A stretch of 64,000 nucleotides of DNA. Source: Cryobacterium melibiosiphilum (GTDB taxonomy: Bacteria > Actinomycetota > Actinomycetes > Actinomycetales > Microbacteriaceae). Numbering within the stretch: position 1 is the first letter of the stretch; each line of letters starts with the position of its first letter. Of the stretch, positions 8,564 to 15,542 are shown piece after piece. The stretch lies in assembly GCF_003602235.1 (NCBI RefSeq), contig NZ_QZVS01000084.1, positions 1 through 64,000 of the forward strand, in the 5' to 3' direction. The position numbers were made by a program, and so were the translations under genes. Under the pieces are notes generated by a model, which saw only the letters and a program-made list of their open reading frames with translations, was not told the DNA's origin and did no database searches.

Positions 8564-8902
8564 CTATCCTGCGACATCGAGATAAACGGATGTTCCGGGG
8601 TTGCGTGCCGGGGGCACCGACCGCACCGCGGCCAGGTGCTGCAACGTGACCCGCTTGGCCTTCTCTAGCTCCCCCACAATCTTCCGCTGATTCACGAGCA
8701 CATCCTGAGCCCGCTCCGCCAGCTCCGCCGGCAGTGCCCCAATGCCCTCCGGCACAGCCCAAGTTGGGGAGTCCACGCCTTCCGGTTGTCGAGCCTGCCG
8801 AGACACGCGCCCGGTCGAAACCCCGCGAGCCGATCCCATGACCCGCGCGGCGTCATCCAACCGAACTTCCATATCCCCCAGCACCCGTTCCCAGGCGCTC
8901 AC
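8564..8902 (-). CDS. Small FliT-like protein after fliS (hypothetical)
   Basis: 112 residues from GTG 8902, 10 bp after the fliS stop. The longer open frame overlaps fliS and is not supported. The start (VSAWERVLGDMEVRLDDA) and the C-terminal part (LAERAQDVLVNQRKIVGELEKAKRV) look helical, and the position after fliD-fliS matches the FliT-type chaperone slot. No clear family motif was recognised. Residues around RVSRQARQPEGVDSP are encoded by an inserted copy of an intergenic repeat (8784-8829), so part of the middle may be recent and unstructured. Confidence 0.6.
   Translation of the reverse strand: MSAWERVLGDMEVRLDDAARVMGSARGVSTGRVSRQARQPEGVDSPTWAVPEGIGALPAELAERAQDVLVNQRKIVGELEKAKRVTLQHLAAVRSVPPARNPGTSVYLDVAG
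8784..8829 (-). repeat. 46-bp dispersed repeat inside the FliT-like gene
   Basis: Minus-strand sequence GGGGTTTCGACCGGGCGC, three bases, then TCTCGGCAGGCTCGACAACC. A second copy between the two flagellin genes (11911-11955) differs at only a few positions. Here it is read in frame as coding sequence. Confidence 0.75.
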
Positions 8903-8912
8903 ATTCTCAGAC

Positions 8913-9350
8913 TCAGCCAATCCCCAGATCTCCCCCGGCTCGCATCGGCGCCGTCTGCGCCGGCAGCATCTCCGCGGCCTCGTGCCAGGTCTGCCGCAGC
9001 GGCTCGAGCAGCGCAATGCACTCCCGAGTGCGGGCCGGATCGCGGTTCGTGTTGGCGCCCATCATCGCCGTCGACACGTACGTATACAGAGCGAACAGTC
9101 CCTCGCCACCGTCCCACGCGTCGATGTTGAGCGATGTACTCAGCTCCGACACGATGGCCTGGGCGTGAATCAAATTGTTCGACGCGACCTGCCAGTCCTG
9201 CCCCTCCTGCGCGACCTCCGCACGGTTCAGGTCGAGCAGCAGACGGTCGTAGAGCATCGTGAGCAGGCGAACCGGCGTCGCCGAGAGAATGGCTTCGCGG
9301 TTGTAGCGGGCACGCTGCGCTTGGGCGCCGGCATTCATCGTCATGGTCAT
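8913..9350 (-). CDS. fliS: Flagellin export chaperone FliS
   Basis: 145 residues. FliS pattern is clear: ARYNREAILSATPVRLLTML then YDRLLLDLNRAE and a four-helix bundle ending in the LLEPLRQTWHEA helix. It binds the flagellin C-terminus in the cytosol and prevents premature polymerisation. Overlaps fliD by 4 bp. ATG codons at 9350, 9344 and 9338 are all possible starts. Confidence 0.93.
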   Translation of the reverse strand: MTMTMNAGAQAQRARYNREAILSATPVRLLTMLYDRLLLDLNRAEVAQEGQDWQVASNNLIHAQAIVSELSTSLNIDAWDGGEGLFALYTYVSTAMMGANTNRDPARTRECIALLEPLRQTWHEAAEMLPAQTAPMRAGGDLGIG

Positions 9351-10678
9351 GAGCTCGATTTCGAGGCGTTGAGGGATTCCACCTGGGCAGTGAGCCAGGC
9401 CGACTGAGCGTTCATGTTGCTCAGCTGCACCTCGAGCGACGCGTAGGTGCGCTCCAGGCTGCTTCGACGGGAGGTTAGGCGCAGGTCCCAGCTGTCGATC
9501 TGGGTTCCGAGGCTCTTGACCAAGCTCTCCTGGCCGGTGATCTTGGAGGTGAGCAGGCCGTCATATTTGTCGGAGGCACTCTCCGCGGCCCCCGCAACGC
9601 GGGTGGCGATTTCGGTGAGCACACTCTTCACGTAGTCCGGGTCTTCGGCCATCGCGGCGGCAAACTTCTCCGCGTCGAATTCGAGGGTGCCGCTCTTGGT
9701 GATGCTGATGCCGATTTCCGAGGGTGATCGCCCGTCAACGGGCATCGACGCGGCCGAGATCAACAGTTGCTGGGCGGCCCGTACCGTGGTGTCTCCGCTG
9801 AAGATGCCGGCCGACACGATGGCGGCGCCGCTGCTGTCGGTGCTGTTCACGACGGCGGTCTTAGTGGAAATCTGCGCGAAGATGGCGTTCAGAGACGAGA
9901 CCAGACCTTCCGCAATCGCGCTGACGGCGTCGTCATCGCTGGTGACCGTGATCGTGACCGGCACGTCCGAGGCCGCCGTCACGGTGACGGCTACTCCGGG
10001 GAGGAGTTCGGCGAACGTGTTGCTGCTGGAGCTGATGCTTTGCGCGGCCGTGGTTCCCGACCAGAGGGTCACCTGTGCGTCCTGCGCGGTCTTGATCGTC
10101 GTCAGCGTGGCATTGTCCACGGTGAACCCGGCATCGGCGCCGGGCTCCGCCGACGTAAATTGCAGGCGATAGAGGGCGTTACCGTTGGCGTCTGCGCCCG
10201 CGGCAACCTTGACCGCGGAAACGCCGGCCTCGGATGCATTCACCGCGGTCACGACGTCGTCGAGCGACGTGGAGTCGGCCGCGATCGTGGTGACGGTGCC
10301 CGAGGCACTCGTGATCGTGAAGTCCGATACCGCCCATTCGGTCACGGTGTCGGAGACGGACACCTGGGTCTGGGCGAGGCGATCGACGACGATGTCGATG
10401 GAGCCGGCGCTGGCCGTACTGCTTGCGGTGGTGGTGACGCCGGTGGAACTGCTCGATGCGGTGTACAGATCGAGGGCGTTGGCCACGGTGGACTCGGTCG
10501 CGAGGGTGGCGAGCGAGGCAATCGACGAGTTGAGAGCCTGAAGGCCGGTGACCAGCGTATTGGCGGTCGTGACCTTGGACTTCAGCAGTGTCTGTGGGCC
10601 TGCCTCGAGAGTCATCAGGGAGTTGATGAGGGCCGTGGTGTCCAGGCCGCTAATGAGGCCGTCAACTGCCATCGACAT
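9347..10678 (-). CDS. fliD: Flagellar filament cap protein FliD
   Basis: 443 residues. The FliD_N domain starts MSMAVDGLISGLDTTALINS, and the FliD_C domain ends with long coiled-coil helices (LVKSLGTQIDSWDLRLTSRR and LERTYASLEVQLSNMNAQS). The middle is Ala/Thr/Ser-rich. It caps the growing filament and folds incoming flagellin. Start ATG at 10678 is preceded by GGAAAGG. The upstream leader consists mostly of 17-bp tandem repeats and no promoter was recognised there, so it may be read through from flagellin. Confidence 0.94.
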   Translation of the reverse strand: MSMAVDGLISGLDTTALINSLMTLEAGPQTLLKSKVTTANTLVTGLQALNSSIASLATLATESTVANALDLYTASSSSTGVTTTASSTASAGSIDIVVDRLAQTQVSVSDTVTEWAVSDFTITSASGTVTTIAADSTSLDDVVTAVNASEAGVSAVKVAAGADANGNALYRLQFTSAEPGADAGFTVDNATLTTIKTAQDAQVTLWSGTTAAQSISSSSNTFAELLPGVAVTVTAASDVPVTITVTSDDDAVSAIAEGLVSSLNAIFAQISTKTAVVNSTDSSGAAIVSAGIFSGDTTVRAAQQLLISAASMPVDGRSPSEIGISITKSGTLEFDAEKFAAAMAEDPDYVKSVLTEIATRVAGAAESASDKYDGLLTSKITGQESLVKSLGTQIDSWDLRLTSRRSSLERTYASLEVQLSNMNAQSAWLTAQVESLNASKSSS

Positions 10679-10699
10679 GGTGACGCCTTTCCGAAATTA

Positions 10700-10758
10700 G
10701 CCTGAAACCGAAGTGAGCCTGAAACCGAAGTGAGCCTGAAACCGAAGTGAGCCTGAAA
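10700..10758 (-). repeat. 17-bp tandem repeat in the fliD leader
   Basis: Three exact copies of GCCTGAAACCGAAGTGA (plus-strand reading) at 10700-10716, 10717-10733 and 10734-10750, then a partial fourth copy. They occupy most of the gap between the flagellin 3' hairpin and the fliD ribosome-binding site. Confidence 0.9.
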
Positions 10759-10778
10759 GAAGGGTGTGGGTTAACGAG

Positions 10779-10826
10779 TTGCGGCAACCGCGAGACGAGG
10801 TCCAGTTCGCCCCGCGGTTGCCGCAA
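10779..10826 (-). terminator. Stem-loop downstream of flagellin
   Basis: A perfect 14-bp inverted repeat (TTGCGGCAACCGCG at 10779-10792, complement at 10813-10826) with a 20-nt loop, 37 bp beyond the flagellin stop. No U-tract follows, so it may be an mRNA-stabilising or attenuating 3' structure rather than an intrinsic terminator. Confidence 0.6.
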
Positions 10827-10862
10827 ACCTCAGATCACGTGCGACCTGATGTGGTGCCGGTG

Positions 10863-11753
10863 TTACTGGAGAAGCTGCATCACGCCCGAGTTGGACTGGT
10901 TTGCCTGCGCGAGCATGGCGGTACCGGCCTGGGACAGGATGTTTGCGCGGGTGTACTTGACCATTTCCTCGGCCATGTCGGTGTCGCGAATACGCGATCC
11001 GGCAGCGGTGAGGTTCTCCTTCGAGACGGCCAGGGTCTTGACGACACTTTCAAACCGGTTCTGGTCCGCACCAAGGTCGGCACGTGCCGTCGAGACAGCG
11101 GTGATCTGCACGTCGAGAGCCGCAATCGTCGTCAAAGCTACGTCAGCACTGGAAAATCCTGAAACGTAGGGCGTGGCGTCCGAACCGTCGCCGGTGACGA
11201 CGCTCATGGCGCTGACGGCGGCACCAATTTCCGTTACGTCGGTGAAGCTGACGGAAATCTGATCGTCGGCTGTCGATCCTCCACCGACCTGGAAGGTCAG
11301 TTCAGCAGCGACGTGACTGTCGTCCGTGGACGTATCGCCCAGGAGCTTGATTCCGTTGAAGTTCGTCGATTCACCGATTCGGGTCAGCTCAGCACCCAAG
11401 GCGGCAACCTCAGTCGCGATTGCCTTGCGCGAATCGCCGTTGTTCGAGTCGTTACCAGCCTGAACGGCGAGATCGCGCACGCGCTGAAGAATGGAGTGGA
11501 CCTCGGTGAGAGAACCTTCAGCGGTCTGGATGACGCTGATGCCGTCTTGCGCGTTGCGGGCAGCGACCGTGAGGCCACCGACCTGGGACTTCAGGCCCTC
11601 CGAGATTGCGAGGCCGGCCGCGTCATCCGCTGCGCGGTTGATGCGAAGACCACTGGAGAGCTTTTCGAGCGACTTGCTGAGGTCGTTCTGTGTGGTGGAA
11701 AGGTTGCGGTAAGCGTTGTTTGCCGCGACGTTGGTGTTGACCTGCATGCCCAT
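10863..11753 (-). CDS. fliC: Flagellin
   Basis: 296 residues from ATG 11753. GGAGG lies 7 nt upstream, and the frame extension above it is the untranslated leader. The N-terminal D0/D1 region runs from MGMQVNTNVAANNAYRNLS to LRINRAADDAAGLAISEGLK. There is a short central variable part, then the C-terminal D1/D0 region through AGSRIRDTDMAEEMVKYTR and ILSQAGTAMLAQANQSN. Length is short, so there is no elaborate D2/D3. It has its own sigma-28 promoter and a leader hairpin that resembles a CsrA target. Confidence 0.97.
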   Translation of the reverse strand: MGMQVNTNVAANNAYRNLSTTQNDLSKSLEKLSSGLRINRAADDAAGLAISEGLKSQVGGLTVAARNAQDGISVIQTAEGSLTEVHSILQRVRDLAVQAGNDSNNGDSRKAIATEVAALGAELTRIGESTNFNGIKLLGDTSTDDSHVAAELTFQVGGGSTADDQISVSFTDVTEIGAAVSAMSVVTGDGSDATPYVSGFSSADVALTTIAALDVQITAVSTARADLGADQNRFESVVKTLAVSKENLTAAGSRIRDTDMAEEMVKYTRANILSQAGTAMLAQANQSNSGVMQLLQ

Positions 11754-11760
11754 GATGAAT

Positions 11761-11804
11761 CCTCCGTGATTGGGTCGTGTTGCGCCGGCCCATCCATGGG
11801 CCAG
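11761..11804 (-). promoter_or_regulatory. CsrA-like leader element of flagellin (hairpin plus SD site)
   Basis: Minus-strand leader contains GGCCCA-TGGA-TGGGCC (11787-11802), a hairpin presenting GGA in its loop. After about 21 nt comes CACGGAGGAT, where the Shine-Dalgarno itself contains a second GGA. Two such sites, one in a loop and one over the ribosome-binding site, are the known layout for CsrA on Bacillus flagellin mRNA. The CsrA antagonist FliW is encoded at 16442-16894. The miniature flagellin leader has the same element at the same distance from its start. Confidence 0.6.
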
Positions 11805-11813
11805 CACAAAGAG

Positions 11814-11840
11814 CTATCGGCCGGGGGTGGGGTGAGGTTA
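11814..11840 (-). promoter_or_regulatory. Sigma-28 promoter of flagellin
   Basis: Minus strand TAAC, 15 nt, GCCGATAG: same words and same spacing as the flgB promoter. The predicted start site is within a few bases of the leader hairpin, so the mRNA would begin almost directly with that stem-loop. Confidence 0.82.
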
Positions 11841-11910
11841 GGCGGGGAGGGGAGATTCTTTTAAATCGGGCGATCGGGCGATCGGGGGGCGGTTGAGTTT
11901 GAGGAGCGGC

Positions 11911-11955
11911 TTGCGGGGTTTCGACCGGGCGCAAGTCTCGACAAGCTCGACAACC
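11911..11955 (-). repeat. 45-bp dispersed repeat between the two flagellin genes
   Basis: Contains GGGGTTTCGACCGGGCGC and TCTCGACAAGCTCGACAACC. It is nearly identical to the copy embedded in the FliT-like gene (8784-8829). The last ~19 bp also recur twice at 62725-62743 and 62827-62845. Confidence 0.75.
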
Positions 11956-12015
11956 GACGCGCGCCCGGCTCAACCAGCGGTGAGTGGTCGAAGGGGGCGC
12001 GCGCTTGGGGTGTGA

Positions 12016-12348
12016 CTACTGGGGCTTGGGCTCCAGGATTTGCAAGACGTCGGCGTTGGACTGCCGGGCCTGGGCACTGACGGCGGTGGCGGGCTCGGCG
12101 AGGATCTTCTCCTGCGTCACCTCGGCCACCTGAGCGGCCATTTCACCGCTCGTGATGCGCGACGCTGCGGCGAGGCGGTTTTCGGTGGCGACGGCATCCG
12201 TCTTGGTAGCCAGGGAGACGGTGTCAACCGGCGTGCTCTGCACCCCGCCCGAGAGGGCGACGGTTGGCTGGGCTACTCCCCCCCGGGTGCCCTCCGCTCT
12301 CGCCGGCGTGGACGGTGTCGAAATATTGTTGTTCAGCTGCATACCCAT
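12016..12348 (-). CDS. Miniature flagellin-like protein
   Basis: 110 residues from ATG 12348, with GGAAG 8 nt upstream. The first residues MGMQLNNNIS copy the flagellin start. A Pro/Thr/Ser-rich middle follows, and the last ~50 residues (ENRLAAASRITSGEMAAQ, then VTQEKILAEPATAVSAQARQ, then ILEPKPQ) align without gaps to the flagellin C-terminal D0 helix. Almost all of the N-terminal D0 and all of D1 are missing. It may be a decayed duplicate or a minor axial or export-related protein. The 5' leader hairpin is conserved with flagellin, but no sigma-28 promoter was recognised. The frame is intact. Confidence 0.75.
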   Translation of the reverse strand: MGMQLNNNISTPSTPARAEGTRGGVAQPTVALSGGVQSTPVDTVSLATKTDAVATENRLAAASRITSGEMAAQVAEVTQEKILAEPATAVSAQARQSNADVLQILEPKPQ

Positions 12349-12355
12349 GATGTGT

Positions 12356-12399
12356 TCTTCCGTGTTGGGTGTAACGTCACCGGCCCATCCGTGGGCCGG
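12356..12399 (-). promoter_or_regulatory. CsrA-like leader element of the miniature flagellin gene
   Basis: Minus-strand CCGGCCCA-CGGA-TGGGCCGG (12380-12399), a perfect 8-bp stem with GGA in the loop, 31 nt from the start codon exactly as in flagellin. The downstream ribosome-binding region ACACGGAAG fits the CsrA consensus ACANGGANG. The flagellin stem differs by a G-T wobble, so pairing is preserved despite base changes. Confidence 0.55.
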
Positions 12400-12471
12400 C
12401 GGTGGTCCCGCCGCGGGGAAGCGGCGGGCTAATCGTGCCCGCGGGTCTGGGGGGCTCGACAAGCGTGGGGG

Positions 12472-13293
12472 CTAGGAAGCGGCCAATTCGTCGACGTGTA
12501 GTCGTTCGTGCACGGCTCGGGTCATGCCGACCGCGGCGACATCGGCGAGGCGGGCGAGGTAGGCGCTGCGGCGGGCCGGCGCGATGCGCGACTCCGGCTC
12601 GTAGGTGGCCTCGGCGTCGTCGGCGTAGTGAGTGCCGAGACCGTCGCGCAGCAGGCGGATCGCTTCGGCCCGCAGCTGCGAGACGGCGGAGTGCGTGGTG
12701 CCGAGCTCGGCCGCGATCTCTTTCACCGTGCGGTCGTCGAAGTAGACCTGCTCCACGATGACCCGCATGTTCTCGGGCAGCGCGGCGATCGCGGCTCGCA
12801 GGTACACGAGCCGCTCGGACGACAGCAGCGCTTCCTCGGGCAGCACGGTCTCGGCAACCAGAAACTCGGCCGTCGTGTCGTCAAGGGTCGACAGCGTCCG
12901 GGCGGCATCGGCCAGGCCGGCGGAGGCCGTCTCCCTGTCCACTCCGAGCGCTGCGGCTATCTCGCCCACGTTGGGAGTGCGCCCGAGGGCGGCGGAGAGT
13001 GTCTCCTGCACGGCGAGGGTCTCTTTGATGCGCTTGCGCGCGGAGCGGGTAGCCCAATCGCTCGAGCGCATGTCGTCGGCGAAGGCCCCGATGATGCGGC
13101 GGCGGGCGAAGGCACCGAAGGGAACCCCGAGGGCGGGATTGAAGGCATCCGCTGACGTGATCAGGGCGACCGCACCGGCCGAGGCGAGGTCGTCGCGGGA
13201 CAGGTGACGGGCCTTGGCCCAGACCTCGGAGACGAGATAACCCACCAGAGGGAGGTTTTCGACCACGAGCGCATTACGTTCGGTGCGGTTCAC
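12472..13293 (-). CDS. fliA: RNA polymerase sigma factor for flagellar operon (sigma-28, FliA/SigD/WhiG type)
   Basis: 273 residues. Sigma-70 region 2 is at ~10-80 (LPLVGYLVSEVWAKARHLSR then FGAFARRRIIGAFADDMRSSDW). Region 3 is at ~85-140 with LGRTPNVGEIAAALGV, and region 4 is at ~165-220 with LPENMRVIVEQVYFDDRTVK and EIAAELGTTHSAVSQLRAEA. The -RS-DW signature in region 2.4 is typical of the FliA group. A C-terminal ~45-residue tail is extra. It should recognise the GCCGATA-type promoters found at flgB, flagellin and flgN. It is divergent from flgN across a 320-bp gap. Confidence 0.93.
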   Translation of the reverse strand: MNRTERNALVVENLPLVGYLVSEVWAKARHLSRDDLASAGAVALITSADAFNPALGVPFGAFARRRIIGAFADDMRSSDWATRSARKRIKETLAVQETLSAALGRTPNVGEIAAALGVDRETASAGLADAARTLSTLDDTTAEFLVAETVLPEEALLSSERLVYLRAAIAALPENMRVIVEQVYFDDRTVKEIAAELGTTHSAVSQLRAEAIRLLRDGLGTHYADDAEATYEPESRIAPARRSAYLARLADVAAVGMTRAVHERLHVDELAAS

Positions 13294-13335
13294 GAGCGGG
13301 CCCCCAGTGCGAGTTGAACGGATTGTGAAGCTGGA

Positions 13336-13366
13336 CGGAATATTATTGAATTGCTACAATCACCCG
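13336..13366. promoter_or_regulatory. AT-rich segment in the sigma-28/flgN divergent gap
   Basis: The 320-bp gap between the divergent sigma-28 and flgN genes (13294-13612) has one strongly AT-rich patch. It contains TATTATTGAATTG and the inverted repeat ATTG-CTA-CAAT, about 45 bp upstream of the sigma gene start. It is the best candidate for the vegetative promoter and operator of the sigma-28 gene. The rest of the gap contains a short CCCC-ATTC-GGGG hairpin and the flgN promoter. Confidence 0.35.
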
Positions 13367-13526
13367 TATGTGTGTCCACGCGAATAGTCAATCGGAGCCT
13401 TCGCTTTAAAGGTACATACCGTGGCATTACAAAGAGTTCAGGCAATGCCCCCCATTCGGGGAGAATTCGTCCTATCTTTGAGGGACAGACGTTGAGTACA
13501 CCCCGAAAAAAGAGGCCCACCGCGTC

Positions 13527-13553
13527 TTACATTCCGCGAACCAGGGCCGACAG
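13527..13553 (+). promoter_or_regulatory. Sigma-28-like promoter of the flgN-flgK-flgL-fliW operon
   Basis: TTAC, 15 nt, GCCGACAG. Each half differs by one base from the TAAC-N15-GCCGATAG found at flgB and flagellin, with the same spacing. The predicted start site falls near 13560, about 50 bp before flgN. Confidence 0.65.
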
Positions 13554-13612
13554 TACCTACGAACGAGTTGGAAGGCCCCCGCATGCGCGGGGTGAACCGC
13601 GTGAACGAAAGG

Positions 13613-14113
13613 ATGGTTGAGGGCATGGGCGCCAATGAACTGTCTGCGCTGCTCTGGCGTGAACGCGAGTTGCTCGAACTCTTGATTTTCAAGCTCGAAG
13701 AAGAACACCTGCTGCTGCAGGGCGGCAAGGGCCGCTGGCTGCAGCACGCCACCCGCGAGGTCGAGCAGGTGCTCAACCTGGTGCGCGAAGCCGGCCTGGG
13801 CCGCGCCGTCGAGGTCGCCCACCTCGCCACCGAGTGGGGCACCAACGAAGACGCCAATCTGCGGGAGCTCGCCAGCCAGGCCCCGGCTGGCCCGTGGGGC
13901 GAGATTTTCGCCGCCCACCTCAAAGCCATGGGCGACCTCACCGTGCAGATCAAAGACCTGCGAGACACCAACGAGAAGTTCATCCGCAGCGCCGCGCGCT
14001 CGGCGCAGGAGACCCTTGCAGGACTGTGCCCCGCCGTGGCCACCTACGACGCCCGCGGCAACGACGGCGCCGCCCTCAGCGCGGCCGCCCGCCTGTTCGA
14101 CCAGAACCTGTGA
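13613..14113 (+). CDS. flgN: Flagellar hook-filament junction chaperone FlgN
   Basis: 166 residues from ATG 13613. The start is uncertain: GTG 13601 has GGGG eight bases upstream, and ATG 13625 is also in frame. The FlgN family pattern ELSALLWRERELLELLIFKLEEE sits at the N-terminus, followed by a long helical hairpin. It chaperones FlgK and FlgL, which are encoded immediately downstream. It is the first gene of a four-gene operon with a sigma-28-like promoter. Confidence 0.85.
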   Translation: MVEGMGANELSALLWRERELLELLIFKLEEEHLLLQGGKGRWLQHATREVEQVLNLVREAGLGRAVEVAHLATEWGTNEDANLRELASQAPAGPWGEIFAAHLKAMGDLTVQIKDLRDTNEKFIRSAARSAQETLAGLCPAVATYDARGNDGAALSAAARLFDQNL

Positions 14114-14123
14114 TGTTTCGCCC

Positions 14124-15539
14124 ATGAGCACCTTCGGCGGCCTCAACACCGCGTACACCGGCCTCGTCGCCGCTCGGCAGGGCCTCAACACGGTCGGCCA
14201 GAACATCGCCAACGCCAACACGGATGGCTATACCCGCCAGCGCGTGACGACCTCGTCGATCGCGGCCACTGCCCAGACCGGTGCCGTTGCCAATGCCGGA
14301 ACCGTCGGCCAGGGTGTCTCGGTCGACGGCGTGGCCCGCTTCGGCAGCGCCCAGCTCGACGCTGGCGTGCGCACGAGCGCTGGGGCCGCCGGCTACTCTG
14401 CGGTGCGCGCCAACACCCTCGCCGCCCTCGAAACCTCGCTCAACGAACCCGGCGACAGCGGACTCAGCGCGAAGCTCGGCGAGTTCTGGTCGGGCTGGCA
14501 GACCCTCGCCAACGGCGCTGACGACCCTACCAACGGCTCGCTGCTGCTCGAGACCGCCGGCCAGCTCGCCACGCAGATCTCGCAGGGTTACTCAGCGGTC
14601 GAGAACCAGTGGGCATCGGCTCGCAACGACCTGTCGTCGATGGCCGAGGAACTGAACGGCGCCGCCAGCCAGGTCGCGTCGCTCAACACCCAGATTCGCT
14701 CGGCGCTGGCGTCGGGCGGCTCCGCCAACGAACTGATCGACCAGCGCAGCCAGCTCACCACGACGATCGCCGCGCTCACCGGCGCGAGCGTGCGCGACCA
14801 GGCCGACGGCACCGTCACGGTCGTCATCGGCGGCAACGCGCTGGTCAGCGGCGACTTCGCCAACGCGCTCAGCGTCTCGGGAGCCACGTCCCTCGATGGG
14901 CTGGACGCGAACCCGGTCAGCCTGACCTGGGCCTCCGGCACGACCGTTTCGATCGAGGGCGGCGAGATGGCCGGCTCCTTGTCGCTGCTCGGCTCGGCCA
15001 ACGACTCCGGCACCGGCGGCGTGCTCGCCGAAGCAGCGGCCTCGTACAACTCGTTTGCGGGAGACTTGGCCGACAAGGTCAACGCGATCTACACGTCGGC
15101 CGGCGCTGACAACCTCTTCTCGTACACCGCGGGCAGCGCCGCCTCTACGATCACCGTCGCGGCGACCACGGTCGTGGCGGGCGATCCGGATGCCGGTGCC
15201 TACGACGGTTCCATCGCCGACGCCGTCGCGCAGCTCGGCGCCGGCGAAGCCGTGGATGCCGACGGCGCCGCAATCGTCTCCCCCAGCGACGACTGGGCGA
15301 CGTTCGTCACCCAGATCGGCGTGGTTACGCAGAGCGCGCTGCAGGGCGCGACGATCGACGACGCGGCCGCGACATCCGCTGTCGGAAGACAGCTGGCGAA
15401 TGCGTCGGTCGATATGGACGAAGAAAACGTCAACCTGCTCATGTTCCAGACCGCGTACCAGGGCGCGGCACGCATGCTCACCGCGGTCGATGAGATGCTC
15501 GACACCCTCATCAACCGCACCGGATTGGTCGGGAGGTAA
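14124..15539 (+). CDS. flgK: Flagellar hook-associated protein 1 FlgK
   Basis: 471 residues from ATG 14124 (MSTFGGLNTAYTGLVAARQG); the frame runs upstream over flgN but without homology. The N-terminal rod/hook motif GQNIANANTDGYTRQRV and the C-terminal axial motif MDEENVNLLMFQTAYQGAAR are both present. It forms the first junction zone between hook and filament. It lies 10 bp after flgN, and its 3' end carries GGAGG, which serves as the flgL ribosome-binding site. Confidence 0.95.
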   Translation: MSTFGGLNTAYTGLVAARQGLNTVGQNIANANTDGYTRQRVTTSSIAATAQTGAVANAGTVGQGVSVDGVARFGSAQLDAGVRTSAGAAGYSAVRANTLAALETSLNEPGDSGLSAKLGEFWSGWQTLANGADDPTNGSLLLETAGQLATQISQGYSAVENQWASARNDLSSMAEELNGAASQVASLNTQIRSALASGGSANELIDQRSQLTTTIAALTGASVRDQADGTVTVVIGGNALVSGDFANALSVSGATSLDGLDANPVSLTWASGTTVSIEGGEMAGSLSLLGSANDSGTGGVLAEAAASYNSFAGDLADKVNAIYTSAGADNLFSYTAGSAASTITVAATTVVAGDPDAGAYDGSIADAVAQLGAGEAVDADGAAIVSPSDDWATFVTQIGVVTQSALQGATIDDAAATSAVGRQLANASVDMDEENVNLLMFQTAYQGAARMLTAVDEMLDTLINRTGLVGR

Positions 15540-15542
15540 CCC

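Noticed and set aside
12349-12462. Sigma-28 promoter and longer start for the miniature flagellin
   Set aside because: GCACGATT is the closest match and is too weak and misplaced; the longer frame reads through the leader hairpin.
13294-13520. Small minus-strand frame upstream of the sigma-28 gene
   Set aside because: It covers the AT-rich promoter region and has no recognisable protein pattern.
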